Below, one piece after another: positions 56,171-64,000 of a stretch of DNA of 64,000 bases. Position numbers and translations under genes: made by a program. The notes beneath the pieces are model-generated. The model saw only the letters and a list, made by a program, of their open reading frames with translations, was not told the origin of the DNA and ran no database searches. The first letter of the stretch is position 1. Each line of letters starts with the position of its first letter. This stretch comes from Alphaproteobacteria bacterium (GTDB taxonomy: Bacteria; Pseudomonadota; Alphaproteobacteria; UBA6615): the NCBI GenBank assembly GCA_011087645.1, contig JAALLF010000006.1, forward strand, positions 62,001-126,000, written 5' to 3'.

Positions 56171-57547
56171 CTAGAATAAGAGTTCTGGCAGGAACGTGGC
56201 GATTTCCGGGAACCTGACGATCAGCACCATGCCGATCAGCATGATGATCCAATAGGGCGTCGAGGCCTTGAAGATGGTCATCACGTTCATATCGGCGTCA
56301 ATGTCTTGGATCGCCGATTTAACCGTATAGACCAGTAACCCAAATGGCGGGGTTAGCAATCCAGCCTCAATCGCGATGATGGCGATGATCGCGAAGGCGA
56401 TCGGGTCGAAGCCGAGCTTAACCGCGATCGGCGCGAAGATGGCGGCGGTGAGCAGCATGATCGAAATCGAGTCGATGATCATGCCGAGCGCGAACCAGAT
56501 CAGCACCATCACCGTGATGATCATCCACGGTTCCATTCCAGAGCCCAGGAACAGCCCCTCAATGGCATTGGCCATGCCGGTCATGGCCAGGGTGCGCGAA
56601 TAGAGCGAGGCGGCAACCAGCAGCAGCAGAATAGGCGCTGACGTACGACCCACCGACAGAATGGAGTCGATGAAATCGCGATAACGCATGCCTTTAAGGA
56701 CGGCCAAAATCAAACCGATAAAGGCGCCGGCCCCCGCCCCCTCGGTCGGTGAGAAGATACCAAACCAGATACCACCCAACACGGTCACAACAACTGCGAC
56801 AATGCCAACCAAGCTGATGACGAACTGTACGTTCGAGACATCTTCTTCCACCACATCCGGCGTTACATCGGCGCCAACGGCCTTCGCCGTCTCATTTGGC
56901 TTCACGCCAGCGCCGACGACCTCAGGCTTCAAAATGGCCATGGCGAATACATAGACAATGAACATGGACATTAAGAGCAAGCCGGGCAGAACGCCGGCGG
57001 CGAATAATTGACCGATCGATTGTTCGGTGAGAATCCCCCAGACGATCATCAGAACGCTCGGCGGGATCAGCATGCCCAGGCAGCTTGATCCCGCGACGGC
57101 CCCTAGAGCGAACCCATTATGGTAGCCAAACCGCTTCATCTCCGGATAAGCGATACGTGAAAATGTGGCGGCCGAAGCAATGCTGACCCCGGTCACAAAT
57201 GAAAACAACGCGTTGCCTATAATCGTGGCGATGGCCAACCGGCCCGGCAACCGGCGCAGCATTCGATTGACGCCTCGATAGACGTCGGTGACGGTTCCCG
57301 ACTTACTGATAAATTCGCCCATCAATAGGAATAATGGGATAACGGCGAAAATGAAGTCGCGGATCGCCTCGTAAGCGGTTGCCGCCAACATCCTTTGCAC
57401 GGTGCCAAATGCGTAGGTGTCGGCACCCGTTACCAAAAAAATGCCGAGAGCGCTGGTCATGCCCAATGCAATAGCGATATGCACGCCGACAGCGACCAGC
57501 GCTATCAGACAGACAATGAGGATGACGGCGATATTTACTTCGAACAC
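56171..57547 (-). CDS. TRAP transporter large permease (DctM-type)
   Basis: 458 residues, about 12 helices. Family blocks: RMLAATAYEAIRDFIFAVIPLFLLMGEFISKSG, VSIASAATFSRIAYPEMKRFGYHNGFALGAVAGSSCLGMLIPPSVLMIVWGI, and LLTPPFGLLVYTVKSAI. It forms the Na+-coupled carrier with the small DctQ subunit. An internal loop (about 205-230) is longer than usual. It follows dctQ by 30 nt; substrate unknown. Confidence 0.95.
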   Translation of the reverse strand: MFEVNIAVILIVCLIALVAVGVHIAIALGMTSALGIFLVTGADTYAFGTVQRMLAATAYEAIRDFIFAVIPLFLLMGEFISKSGTVTDVYRGVNRMLRRLPGRLAIATIIGNALFSFVTGVSIASAATFSRIAYPEMKRFGYHNGFALGAVAGSSCLGMLIPPSVLMIVWGILTEQSIGQLFAAGVLPGLLLMSMFIVYVFAMAILKPEVVGAGVKPNETAKAVGADVTPDVVEEDVSNVQFVISLVGIVAVVVTVLGGIWFGIFSPTEGAGAGAFIGLILAVLKGMRYRDFIDSILSVGRTSAPILLLLVAASLYSRTLAMTGMANAIEGLFLGSGMEPWMIITVMVLIWFALGMIIDSISIMLLTAAIFAPIAVKLGFDPIAFAIIAIIAIEAGLLTPPFGLLVYTVKSAIQDIDADMNVMTIFKASTPYWIIMLIGMVLIVRFPEIATFLPELLF

Positions 57548-57577
57548 GGCAATCGTTCCTTGTGGCGCTTGGCGCCG

Positions 57578-58102
57578 CTAAAGCTGCGGGGCGTCCGGAT
57601 CCACTTCTGAATCCAGCATCTCGGGCTTGAAAATGTCGAGATAGGCCATCACGCAGTAATTAATCAGAGCCAAGCCGCTACCAATAATGACCGTCCAACG
57701 GGCCGGCCAAGACGGCACGCGCAACGCGCCCTCGCCTTCGAATTCACCGTCGACATAGGACCGGATGCTCTCTTCCCATCCACCGGTGATGATCATCAAG
57801 AAAAATAGCGCGCCAAGCAGATAGCCGAATGCCAAAAGGACACGTTGCAAGCCCGCGGGCAGATGGACAACCAGGAAATCCGCCCGCAGCATCGACCGGC
57901 TGCGGATGGCGTAGCCGGCTTGTAGAAAAACGATAATCACGACCGAGGCGGCAACCATTTCGACGGTACCATTAATCGGTAGGTCAAATAGGTTCCGCCC
58001 GATGATATCGGCAAGAATAAGAAATGTGAGGGCGAATGCCCAGACTGCCGCCAAGACCATGAGGATCTTGGAGACACGGTCGCTAAATGTGATGAGATTC
58101 AT
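57578..58102 (-). CDS. TRAP transporter small permease (DctQ-type)
   Basis: 174 residues, four membrane helices: KILMVLAAVWAFALTFLILADIIGRNLFDLPINGTVEMVAASVVIIVFLQAGYAIRSRSMLRADF is the DctQ signature (RSRSM and GRNLF). It stabilises the large permease. It lies between dctP (107 nt away) and dctM (30 nt away) on the same strand. Confidence 0.93.
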   Translation of the reverse strand: MNLITFSDRVSKILMVLAAVWAFALTFLILADIIGRNLFDLPINGTVEMVAASVVIIVFLQAGYAIRSRSMLRADFLVVHLPAGLQRVLLAFGYLLGALFFLMIITGGWEESIRSYVDGEFEGEGALRVPSWPARWTVIIGSGLALINYCVMAYLDIFKPEMLDSEVDPDAPQL

Positions 58103-58209
58103 CTTGGTCTCGCGTCAAAACTGAACGCCAATGAGTTACCGGCCGGACAACCCTTTTACAGGCGTCCGGCCGGAACTTCGATCATACCGGATTTAGTCGG
58201 TGAATGACC

Positions 58210-59301
58210 CTATTTTACGACATAACGGACCGGCCACTCGTAGCCTTGCTTTTCCGCTGCATTCAAGTACGAGTTGAGGATCTTCTTGGCCGGAAAGCCT
58301 TTTTCCTCAAGCTCGTTGGCATGCTGTTGCGGCCAGGCGCTGAGACCCTTGGCCCAACCCAGGCGGACATCGGCTGGCAATTCGGAGACCGTGATGTTCT
58401 CCTTCAGCCACGCCATATCCTTCTCATAGCCAGCCTTGTTGGCCGAACCCGTCAGTGTCTGGAAACGAGCAGCCACTTCCTGGAAGATCGGCTTGGCATC
58501 GGCCGGCAACCTGTCCCAATACCGATTGTTGACGGTCAAGCCATGCCAGGTGATCGAACCGAAGCCGATGGTGGTGTAGAACTTGCCAACTTCCCAAAGG
58601 CCGAAGGTCTTGCCCCAGGCGCTCGGGAACATGATGCCGCCCTCGGCGACACCAGTTTTGATCTTCTGGTACCAGCCCGGCAGACCGTCGGTCACCGGAA
58701 CGATGCCGACACCGGCTTGGCTCATCCAGTTCAGGTTGAGGCCCGCGCCCAAAATCTTGTGACCCTTGAGATCGTCAAGAGTTTTCCACTCGAAGTTGGT
58801 GCCGAGATTGTATCCACCATCGCCGATGATGGCGAGCAGGGTCTGATCGAAGCCCTGGAAACGTTCGGCCAGGCTCGGATACTGCTCATAAATTTCCGCG
58901 GCCGCACCGACGCTTTGCACCGGATCCATGGTGCCGAAAGGCAGCATGATCTGGAACGCGTGCATGGGCAGTTTGGAGGCTTCGAAGCAGTAGCAGAAGC
59001 CGCCAACGTCGACGACGCCGTTCTGCACGCCTTCGAACGTGTCGAAGACCTTCACGATCGAGCCGCTATAACCTTCGATGAAGTTGACCGTGTGGTCGGT
59101 CTTCGATTCGATGGCTTTTTTCAGCTCGGGCTGGAAGAAATTCTTCATCAGGCCGGCATAGACAACGGTCGGCGGATGGCCCGACGCGATGCGGATATTG
59201 ATGGTTTCGGCCTGCGCGGCGGTGCTGACGGCAAGCATGCCGCCGGCAACCGATACGGCCGCCGCAAACCCAGTTAGTGATTTAATCGATAGCTTCACCA
59301 T
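58210..59301 (-). CDS. TRAP transporter solute-binding protein (DctP-type)
   Basis: 363 residues from ATG 59301 preceded by GGGAGGAA. Signal peptide (about 1-32, VSTAAQA-ET). DctP-family text: INIRIASGHPPTVVYAGLMKNFFQPELKK, LGGFCYCFEASKLPMHAFQIMLPFGTMDPV, LDDLKGHKILGAGLNLNWMSQAGVGIVPVTDGLPGWYQKIKTGVAEGGIMFPSAWG. It binds an organic anion in the periplasm and hands it to DctQM. The ligand-clamping Arg of classic DctP is hard to place, so the substrate is unknown. An ATG at 59334 is less likely. Confidence 0.93.
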   Translation of the reverse strand: MVKLSIKSLTGFAAAVSVAGGMLAVSTAAQAETINIRIASGHPPTVVYAGLMKNFFQPELKKAIESKTDHTVNFIEGYSGSIVKVFDTFEGVQNGVVDVGGFCYCFEASKLPMHAFQIMLPFGTMDPVQSVGAAAEIYEQYPSLAERFQGFDQTLLAIIGDGGYNLGTNFEWKTLDDLKGHKILGAGLNLNWMSQAGVGIVPVTDGLPGWYQKIKTGVAEGGIMFPSAWGKTFGLWEVGKFYTTIGFGSITWHGLTVNNRYWDRLPADAKPIFQEVAARFQTLTGSANKAGYEKDMAWLKENITVSELPADVRLGWAKGLSAWPQQHANELEEKGFPAKKILNSYLNAAEKQGYEWPVRYVVK

Positions 59302-59547
59302 TTCCTCCCATTTTGATTTGGTGACTGAACTCACAAGACGTCACATCCACCTACCTTTAGCGCAGTGGTGCGACGTAACAAACCATATTGTTGTTATTGA
59401 GGCACCTCGCTTTTCGGAGGCTTTAGAGTTCCCCAACTCTTCTACAAGACTGATCTTTGGTACGGTGAACACCCAAGTTTGTCAAACCATTAGCCAAAAT
59501 TCTGAATAAGGCTAAGCGCCGTTAATTTGGCTTATCGACGAGCGCGT

Positions 59548-60255
59548 CTATTCGCGGGCCCGCGCCTTGTAATACTCCCAGGCGCGCTCAGCGCCCGATT
59601 TCGGCTGATTTATCTGCGAACTGGCGTCGATCTCACCCGGCGTCAAATAAGCCACATCGCCCAGGCGCATGGCCTCCATCTGCAATTGCGCGTTCACTTG
59701 CAGATAAATCGCGGTCAGCACTGCCTCAGCAATGGTCGGCGCCGTCACTGTGCAGCCGTGGCCGCGCATCAGCACCACCACATTGTCGCCCAGGCAGGTA
59801 GCAAGATCACGGCCCTGCTCCACATTGCTGACCAGCATATCTGTGTCGCCGAACCTATCGTGAATATCCCACACTGGGATCTCCCGCCCGATCCTGGCGA
59901 AGGTATGCTGGATGGGGCGCAACGGCGTATCGGTGACGCTATAGGGTATGACACCAGTAGCATGATTGTGGACCACCGACTGCACCTCGGGGCGCGCCTC
60001 GAACACCGCGCCGTGGATGAAGCGCTCGAGATAGGGTTTACGCCCGCCGGCATCGACCGGCGAACCATCGAGCTCGAACTCCATAATATCGTCAGGCGCC
60101 ACTAGTTCAGGCGCGCGCGAACAAGATAGCAGGTACCTGTTCGGCCGGTCGGGATGACGCACGCTAATATGGCCGAAGGCGTCGCACACCCCCTCACGGC
60201 CCAAGATACGGTTGGCGATCACCAAATCGGCAATCACCGCACCCAGATCGCTCAT
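59548..60255 (-). CDS. Class II aldolase/adducin family protein
   Basis: 235 residues. Metal-ligand motif HNHATGVIPYS (about 96-106) and RGHGCTVTAPTIAEAVLTAIYLQVNAQLQMEAM near the C-terminal half; NYLLSCSRAPELVAPDDIMEF in the N-terminal part. Class II aldolases and decarboxylases use Zn2+ to cleave or decarboxylate hydroxy acids and sugar phosphates. It is 9 nt downstream of the NIPSNAP gene, on the strand of the TRAP genes, suggesting catabolism of the imported acid. Confidence 0.9.
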   Translation of the reverse strand: MSDLGAVIADLVIANRILGREGVCDAFGHISVRHPDRPNRYLLSCSRAPELVAPDDIMEFELDGSPVDAGGRKPYLERFIHGAVFEARPEVQSVVHNHATGVIPYSVTDTPLRPIQHTFARIGREIPVWDIHDRFGDTDMLVSNVEQGRDLATCLGDNVVVLMRGHGCTVTAPTIAEAVLTAIYLQVNAQLQMEAMRLGDVAYLTPGEIDASSQINQPKSGAERAWEYYKARARE

Positions 60256-60264
60256 CGACGGCCC

Positions 60265-60900
60265 CTATTGCAGCGGCGAGAAGCTCGCCGGCCACATTAG
60301 GGTCGAATGCATTTCCTCGAGCAGCGGCGCGTTCGCAGCACCGAATTCCTGCCAGGCCGTCTCGCCCATGACCCCGTCGCGGGCCGCTTTGCGTTCGTTG
60401 GTGTCCTTGTAGGCCCACAAATGACAAACCTCGTTGGGATCCGGCGATATGGAAATCCACGCGCAGAGGTTTTTGGAATATTTCTCGCGGGTCGGCATTA
60501 CGCCGACAAACCGTTCCATCCATTGCCCGGCGGTGCCGGGCTTCACCCTGTAATTGCGAAATTCGTAGAAATTGCCGCCCTCGGCCGGCGCCGTAAACTC
60601 TCGCTTCGCCTCCATGAAACGCAGCTCCTGCTTGGCGATCAGCGGGCGGATTAACGGAATGTATTCCTTGGTCCAAGCCTCGTTTGCACCAAGTTCTTTG
60701 CGCAGTCGGTCGCGCTCGGCCATGTCGGTATAACTCCACAGATGCATGACCTGATTGAGCGGGCCAATATCAGTGTACCAGTAACCTTCGAGCTTGCCGT
60801 AATCGTCGCCGCGCACCGGCCGGCCGACTTCTTCATTGGCCTTCAGAATTGTCGGTATGCCGCCGGCGACCGAGGTATAGGTCCTCATTTCATAGATCAT
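60265..60900 (-). CDS. NIPSNAP-family protein
   Basis: 211 residues with two tandem dimeric alpha-beta-barrel modules (about 1-100 and 105-205): IYEMRTYTSVAGGIPTILKANEEVGRP, then VMHLWSYTDMAERDRLRKEL; the second module repeats FRNYRVKPGTAGQWMERF and CHLWAYKDTNERKAARDG. NIPSNAP-like proteins often accompany degradation genes; the reaction is unknown. It is first in the run NIPSNAP-aldolase-(TRAP), divergent from the DRE-TIM gene. Confidence 0.9.
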   Translation of the reverse strand: MIYEMRTYTSVAGGIPTILKANEEVGRPVRGDDYGKLEGYWYTDIGPLNQVMHLWSYTDMAERDRLRKELGANEAWTKEYIPLIRPLIAKQELRFMEAKREFTAPAEGGNFYEFRNYRVKPGTAGQWMERFVGVMPTREKYSKNLCAWISISPDPNEVCHLWAYKDTNERKAARDGVMGETAWQEFGAANAPLLEEMHSTLMWPASFSPLQ

Positions 60901-61209
60901 GGTCTGCTCCCCTAACTACTAATTATGATGCTTGCTGCCGTATCCCGAAGCCGCGCTGACAGGGGTCAGGGCAGGTCAATGCGAACTCCGATGATGGCGC
61001 GCGCCTTGCCCGGACGCAAGCAGCCCGTACCCCGTTCGCCAGTTGTTACCGCCCGGCACAACTTGTCGCACCCGGCAACGCGTTGACTCACCGGGACGCC
61101 TTTTCTACATTCGCGCCCGCAAAAAACATCAGGGGGAAAACCCCTGTTCCAACCAACAATTTACCAACCAGCCGTCTGCGACGACGCGGCACCGGCGGAG
61201 GAGTCATTC
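60901..61209. other. Divergent intergenic region (309 nt)
   Basis: No gene is seen. It holds the promoter at 61083-61111 for the DRE-TIM gene and presumably one for the NIPSNAP run on the other strand; the latter could not be located. Confidence 0.6.
61083..61111 (+). promoter_or_regulatory. Sigma70-type promoter for the DRE-TIM gene
   Basis: TTGACT (61083-61088), exactly 17 nt spacer, TACATT (61106-61111). The leader before the ATG is about 90 nt, with GGAGGAG at about 61197-61203. Confidence 0.75.
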
Positions 61210-62436
61210 ATGAGCGATACACCCTGGAAAACTGAAAATTGGTTTACCAGTCCCTGGAACTTCGCACCCGAAGTCACCAAGGATTGGAAGTTTCCGGACA
61301 ATATCCGTATCCACGACGTCACCTTGCGCGACGGCGAACAGCAAGCCGGCCTGGCGTTCGACTATGACGACAAGATCCGCATTGCCGAGGCGCTGGCGGA
61401 AGCCGGAGTGCAACGCATCGAAGCCGGCATGCCGGTGGTCTCGAAAGACGACGCCAAGGTGGTGCAAGAATTGGCGCGGCGCGATTTCGGCCCCGACGTC
61501 TACGCCTTCGCCCGCTGCATGGTCGAGGACGTCAAGCGCGCTGTTGATTCCGGCGTCAACGGCGTCATCATGGAAGTGCCGGCCAGCCCGCATTTGATCG
61601 AACTCGGCTATCGCTGGGATCTTGAGCGCGCCATCGACCTGTCGATCGAGTCCACCAACTACGCTCACGAGCAAGGCCTCGAAGTTGTCTTCTTCCCGAT
61701 CGACTTCACCCGCTCCGACTTGGAATGGGTGATCGACCTGATCGACCGGGTCGGCAAGGAAGGCCATATGGATGGCCTCGCCTTGGTCGACACCATGGGC
61801 GCCACGTCGATCCACGCCATGCAGTATTTCGTCCGCTCGATGAAAAACCGCTTCCCCGACATTCCGCTGGAAGCCCATTTCCACATGGACTACGGCATGG
61901 GCGTCGCCAACACCATCATGGCCCTGTCGGAAGGCGTCGAGGTTATTCAGTCGACCGTGCTGGGCGTCGGCGAGCGTGCCGGCAACGTGCCCATGGAAGA
62001 GACCGTGATGGCGCTGCGCACGCTCTACGACATCGACATCGGCATCAAGCTGGAGAACCTCAAAGGCCTCGCCGATCTGGTGCGCGACGTTTGCGGCGTC
62101 GTCGTGCCGACCAACCGTCCGGTGGTCGGCGACGATCTGTTCAAGGTCGAGTCCGGCATCATCGCCACCTGGCTGCTCAACTGCGGCGAGGAACACCAGA
62201 CCGAAGTGATGCCGTTCCGCCCGCGCATGGTCGGCCAGGCCGAACCGGAAACCGTCATGGGCAAGGGCTCGGGCATCGACACGGTCAAGGAATGGCTCGC
62301 CCGCATCCAGGTCCAGGTCGAAGACGAGAAGAGCATGGAAGTGCTGATGGCCGTCAAGGATTGGGGCCTGGTCCACAAACGCCTGATGACCCAGGACGAA
62401 TTCAACGCCCTGGCGAAAGACGTGCTCGGCCTCTAA
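61210..62436 (+). CDS. DRE-TIM metallolyase (HMGL/isopropylmalate-synthase superfamily)
   Basis: 408 residues. DRE motif in IHDVTLRDGEQQAGLAF (about 34-50), and the metal-binding HFHMDYGMGVANTIMALSEGVEVIQSTVLGVGERAGNVPMEE (about 234-276) with the HxH pair and the GxGERxGN motif. This fits homocitrate/isopropylmalate/citramalate synthases or HMG-CoA-lyase-like enzymes that condense acyl-CoA with a 2-oxo acid. The second, regulatory domain of LeuA is absent. The exact substrate is not readable. Strong promoter and RBS upstream and a strong terminator downstream suggest a high-expression monocistron. Confidence 0.87.
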   Translation: MSDTPWKTENWFTSPWNFAPEVTKDWKFPDNIRIHDVTLRDGEQQAGLAFDYDDKIRIAEALAEAGVQRIEAGMPVVSKDDAKVVQELARRDFGPDVYAFARCMVEDVKRAVDSGVNGVIMEVPASPHLIELGYRWDLERAIDLSIESTNYAHEQGLEVVFFPIDFTRSDLEWVIDLIDRVGKEGHMDGLALVDTMGATSIHAMQYFVRSMKNRFPDIPLEAHFHMDYGMGVANTIMALSEGVEVIQSTVLGVGERAGNVPMEETVMALRTLYDIDIGIKLENLKGLADLVRDVCGVVVPTNRPVVGDDLFKVESGIIATWLLNCGEEHQTEVMPFRPRMVGQAEPETVMGKGSGIDTVKEWLARIQVQVEDEKSMEVLMAVKDWGLVHKRLMTQDEFNALAKDVLGL

Positions 62437-62899
62437 GCCAGCGTTACTCGCAACAAAAACAAACCCGGCCCTGCCTTAACGGCGCGGCCGGGTTTTTGTT
62501 CAATAACCCAAGAAGGATGTGCGGAATAAACCGTCGCCACAACGGTTGCACCCCGAAGGCGGACGTAATTCGTCTTACGTGTTTAGGACCGCTTTTGACC
62601 TGTTTCAGCCGTCCGCGCCTACCGATAGACACATATCGCTACGCATCATAAACTTTGGTCTCTCTGGAGGGGTAGAAGTCAGTTTATGACCGAACAGCCG
62701 CAAATGAGGCTTGCTGACAATTTGGTAGGCTGAGCAATAGCTCGGCTGTGTAACCATACGGTTTCGATTTGACGCCTTATAGAGCAATTCTCAGTGGAGA
62801 ATCACGGCATTCTCGACACTGCGAAATTTGCCTATCTGGATAACACCCTGGGGGCGGGTCCAAGTGACCGGGAAAGTCAATGACTATGAGGAGGCTGTC
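62437..62899. other. Intergenic region (463 nt) with terminator and leader hairpin
   Basis: It holds the terminator at 62462-62497 and, about 80 nt before the symporter start, a hairpin: AGTGGAGAAT-CACGGC-ATTCTCGACACT (62793-62820, with a GA bulge). No gene, riboswitch consensus or remnant of known coding sequence recognised in the rest. Confidence 0.55.
62462..62497 (+). terminator. Intrinsic terminator after the DRE-TIM gene
   Basis: AACCCGGCC (62462-62470) pairs exactly with GGCCGGGTT (62486-62494), followed by a T-run. Confidence 0.95.
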
Positions 62900-64000
62900 A
62901 TGGAAGTGCTGAGTAACATAGTTAGCGAGATAAATAGCGTGGTGTGGGGCCCGTTGATGCTCATCTTGATCCTGGGTACTGGCTTGTACCTGCAGATCGG
63001 GTTGCGCTTTATGCCCATTGTCAAATTGATCCAAGGCTTCAAGCTGTTGTGGCAAGGCCGAGAGAAGGGCGGCGACGGCGAAATCAGCCCGTTCAATGCG
63101 CTGATGACATCATTATCGGCGACGATCGGTACCGGCAATATCGCCGGTGTCGCGACCGCTGTGTTCCTCGGCGGTCCGGGTGCATTGTTCTGGATGTGGA
63201 TGACTGCCTTGGTCGGCATGGCGACCAAATATGCCGAAGCGGTTTGCGCCGTGCGGTATCGCGAAGTCGACGAGCTGGGCAACCATGTTGGCGGCCCGAT
63301 GTATTACATCAAGAATGGCCTGCACAGCCGGTGGTTTTGGCTTGCGCCGACATTCGCCATTTTTGGCGCCATCGCTGGATTTGGCATCGGCAACACCGTG
63401 CAGGCGAACTCCGTCGCCAGTGTCGTCAACGATACATTTGGCGTCGATCCGCTGGTCACCGGCATCGTCATGTTGGCGCTAACCGCAGCCGTAATCCTGG
63501 GCGGCATTCAGCGCATTGGAGCCGTTGCCGGTAAGTTGGTGCCGTTCATGGCGACGGCCTACATATTGTGCGGCGCGATTGTGCTGATCATCAATATTAC
63601 TGAGATCCCAGCGGCGATCGCGTTGGTCGTTCAACACGCGTTCACGCCGGCAGCGGCCGAAGGCGGTTTTGCCGGCGCGGCGGTCTGGGCTGCGATCCGC
63701 TTTGGCGTGGCGCGCGGCGTGTTCTCAAACGAAGCTGGTCTGGGTTCAGCGCCTATCGCGCATGCGGCGGCGGCGACCAAAGGTCCGGTGAACCAAGGCC
63801 TGATCGCCATGTTGGGGACCTTTATTGACACCCTGATCGTTTGCTCGATCACCGGTTTGGCGATCATCACCAGCGGTGCTTGGCTTGGCGGAAAAACCGG
63901 CGCGGCTCTCACCTCTGCGGCGTTTGAAGCATCATTGCCTGGGGTCGGCGGAATTATGGTTGCCGTTGTTCTGGCGGTTTTTGCATTCACAACGATCCTG
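62900..64000 (+). CDS. Alanine/glycine:cation symporter (AGCS family, partial, 3' end outside window)
   Basis: 367 residues visible from ATG 62900, with GAGGAGG 6-12 nt upstream, open to the window end. AGCS signatures: VWGPLMLILILGTGLYLQIGLRF at the N-terminus, PFNALMTSLSATIGTGNIAGVATAVFLGGPGALFWMW (about 63-99) with the substrate/Na+ region, KYAEAVCAVRYRE, and FGVARGVFSNEAGLGSAPIAHAAA (about 271-294). It imports small neutral amino acids with Na+ or H+. Roughly the last 20% of the protein is missing. Confidence 0.93.
   Translation, partial: MEVLSNIVSEINSVVWGPLMLILILGTGLYLQIGLRFMPIVKLIQGFKLLWQGREKGGDGEISPFNALMTSLSATIGTGNIAGVATAVFLGGPGALFWMWMTALVGMATKYAEAVCAVRYREVDELGNHVGGPMYYIKNGLHSRWFWLAPTFAIFGAIAGFGIGNTVQANSVASVVNDTFGVDPLVTGIVMLALTAAVILGGIQRIGAVAGKLVPFMATAYILCGAIVLIINITEIPAAIALVVQHAFTPAAAEGGFAGAAVWAAIRFGVARGVFSNEAGLGSAPIAHAAAATKGPVNQGLIAMLGTFIDTLIVCSITGLAIITSGAWLGGKTGAALTSAAFEASLPGVGGIMVAVVLAVFAFTTIL

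Noticed and set aside
58204..59277. 357-residue plus-strand frame opposite dctP
   Set aside because: Antisense of a well-supported solute-binding protein gene with signal peptide and ribosome-binding site.
61204..62376. 390-residue reading frame on the minus strand opposite the DRE-TIM gene
   Set aside because: Exactly overlies a gene with clear catalytic motifs; its text is His/Asp/Gly-rich, typical of antisense of GC-rich coding DNA.
62501..62899. Glycine riboswitch ahead of the AGCS symporter
   Set aside because: None of the conserved glycine-riboswitch core segments can be found; only one bulged hairpin is present.

Overview
The window looks like chromosomal DNA of a free-living, GC-rich alphaproteobacterium, probably Rhodospirillales-like. 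Supporting signs are a PopZ (DUF2497) gene beside valS, tolC and pcm; the gene string argS-SPOR-nagZ-M50-scpA-scpB-tatABC-serS-surE-pcm-LysM/M23-yajC-secD-secF-Mth938; a GTTC-N7-GTTC type LexA box; and NDUFAF3- and NDUFAF6-like genes near secF. I see no rRNA, CRISPR array, insertion sequence or prophage. Two tRNA genes (Cys, Asn) lie at 54.4-54.6 kb. Genus assignment is not possible from the sequence alone.

Layout. 0-2 kb: nfeD (partial), an SPFH/stomatin gene and ssb on the minus strand. 2-7.3 kb: uvrA divergent from ssb across a LexA-like box, then a DCC-family thiol oxidoreductase and a CYTH-CHAD protein. 7.3-11.2 kb: accessory metabolic genes (HpaB-type flavin monooxygenase, DUF1330, luciferase-like monooxygenase) and a secreted protein of unknown function. 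11.3-14.3 kb: trmFO, a VOC protein, a phytoene-synthase-like protein and a 31-residue membrane peptide. 14.3-33.4 kb: a PuuD-like membrane protein, then a long, almost entirely minus-strand housekeeping block for protein export, chromosome condensation, cell-wall turnover, tRNA charging and nucleotide pools; one ABC ATPase without partners sits inside it. 33.4-37.2 kb: erpA, xth, a glycine-rich membrane protein and ilvD.

37.4-42.6 kb is the most unusual part. A papain-like C40/YiiX-type hydrolase is followed by a tightly overlapping four-gene operon: a membrane-anchored di-heme cytochrome resembling RoxA/di-heme peroxidases, two tandem paralogous multi-pass membrane proteins, and a membrane-embedded P-loop ATPase whose soluble core resembles IstB/DnaC. 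I do not recognise this combination as a described system.

42.6-48.3 kb: valS, popZ, tolC and a second pcm-type gene (minus). 48.5-54 kb: CocE-type hydrolase, MFS carrier, Sel1-repeat lipoprotein, a lone cyclic-nucleotide-binding domain and a cyclase-family hydrolase. 54.3-56 kb: tRNA-Cys, tRNA-Asn and two tandem secreted HExxH proteins (DUF922-like). 56.2-60.9 kb: a TRAP transporter with a class II aldolase and a NIPSNAP protein, probably a catabolic unit. 61-64 kb: a DRE-TIM metallolyase behind a strong promoter, then the start of an AGCS amino-acid/cation symporter that runs off the window.

Three copies of one family of imperfect palindromes (about 9.2, 14.9 and 33.9 kb) and one of another type (34.8 kb) lie strictly between genes, like REP-type elements. 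Start sites were moved from the longest frame where a ribosome-binding site, signal peptide or family length argued for it; each entry says so.
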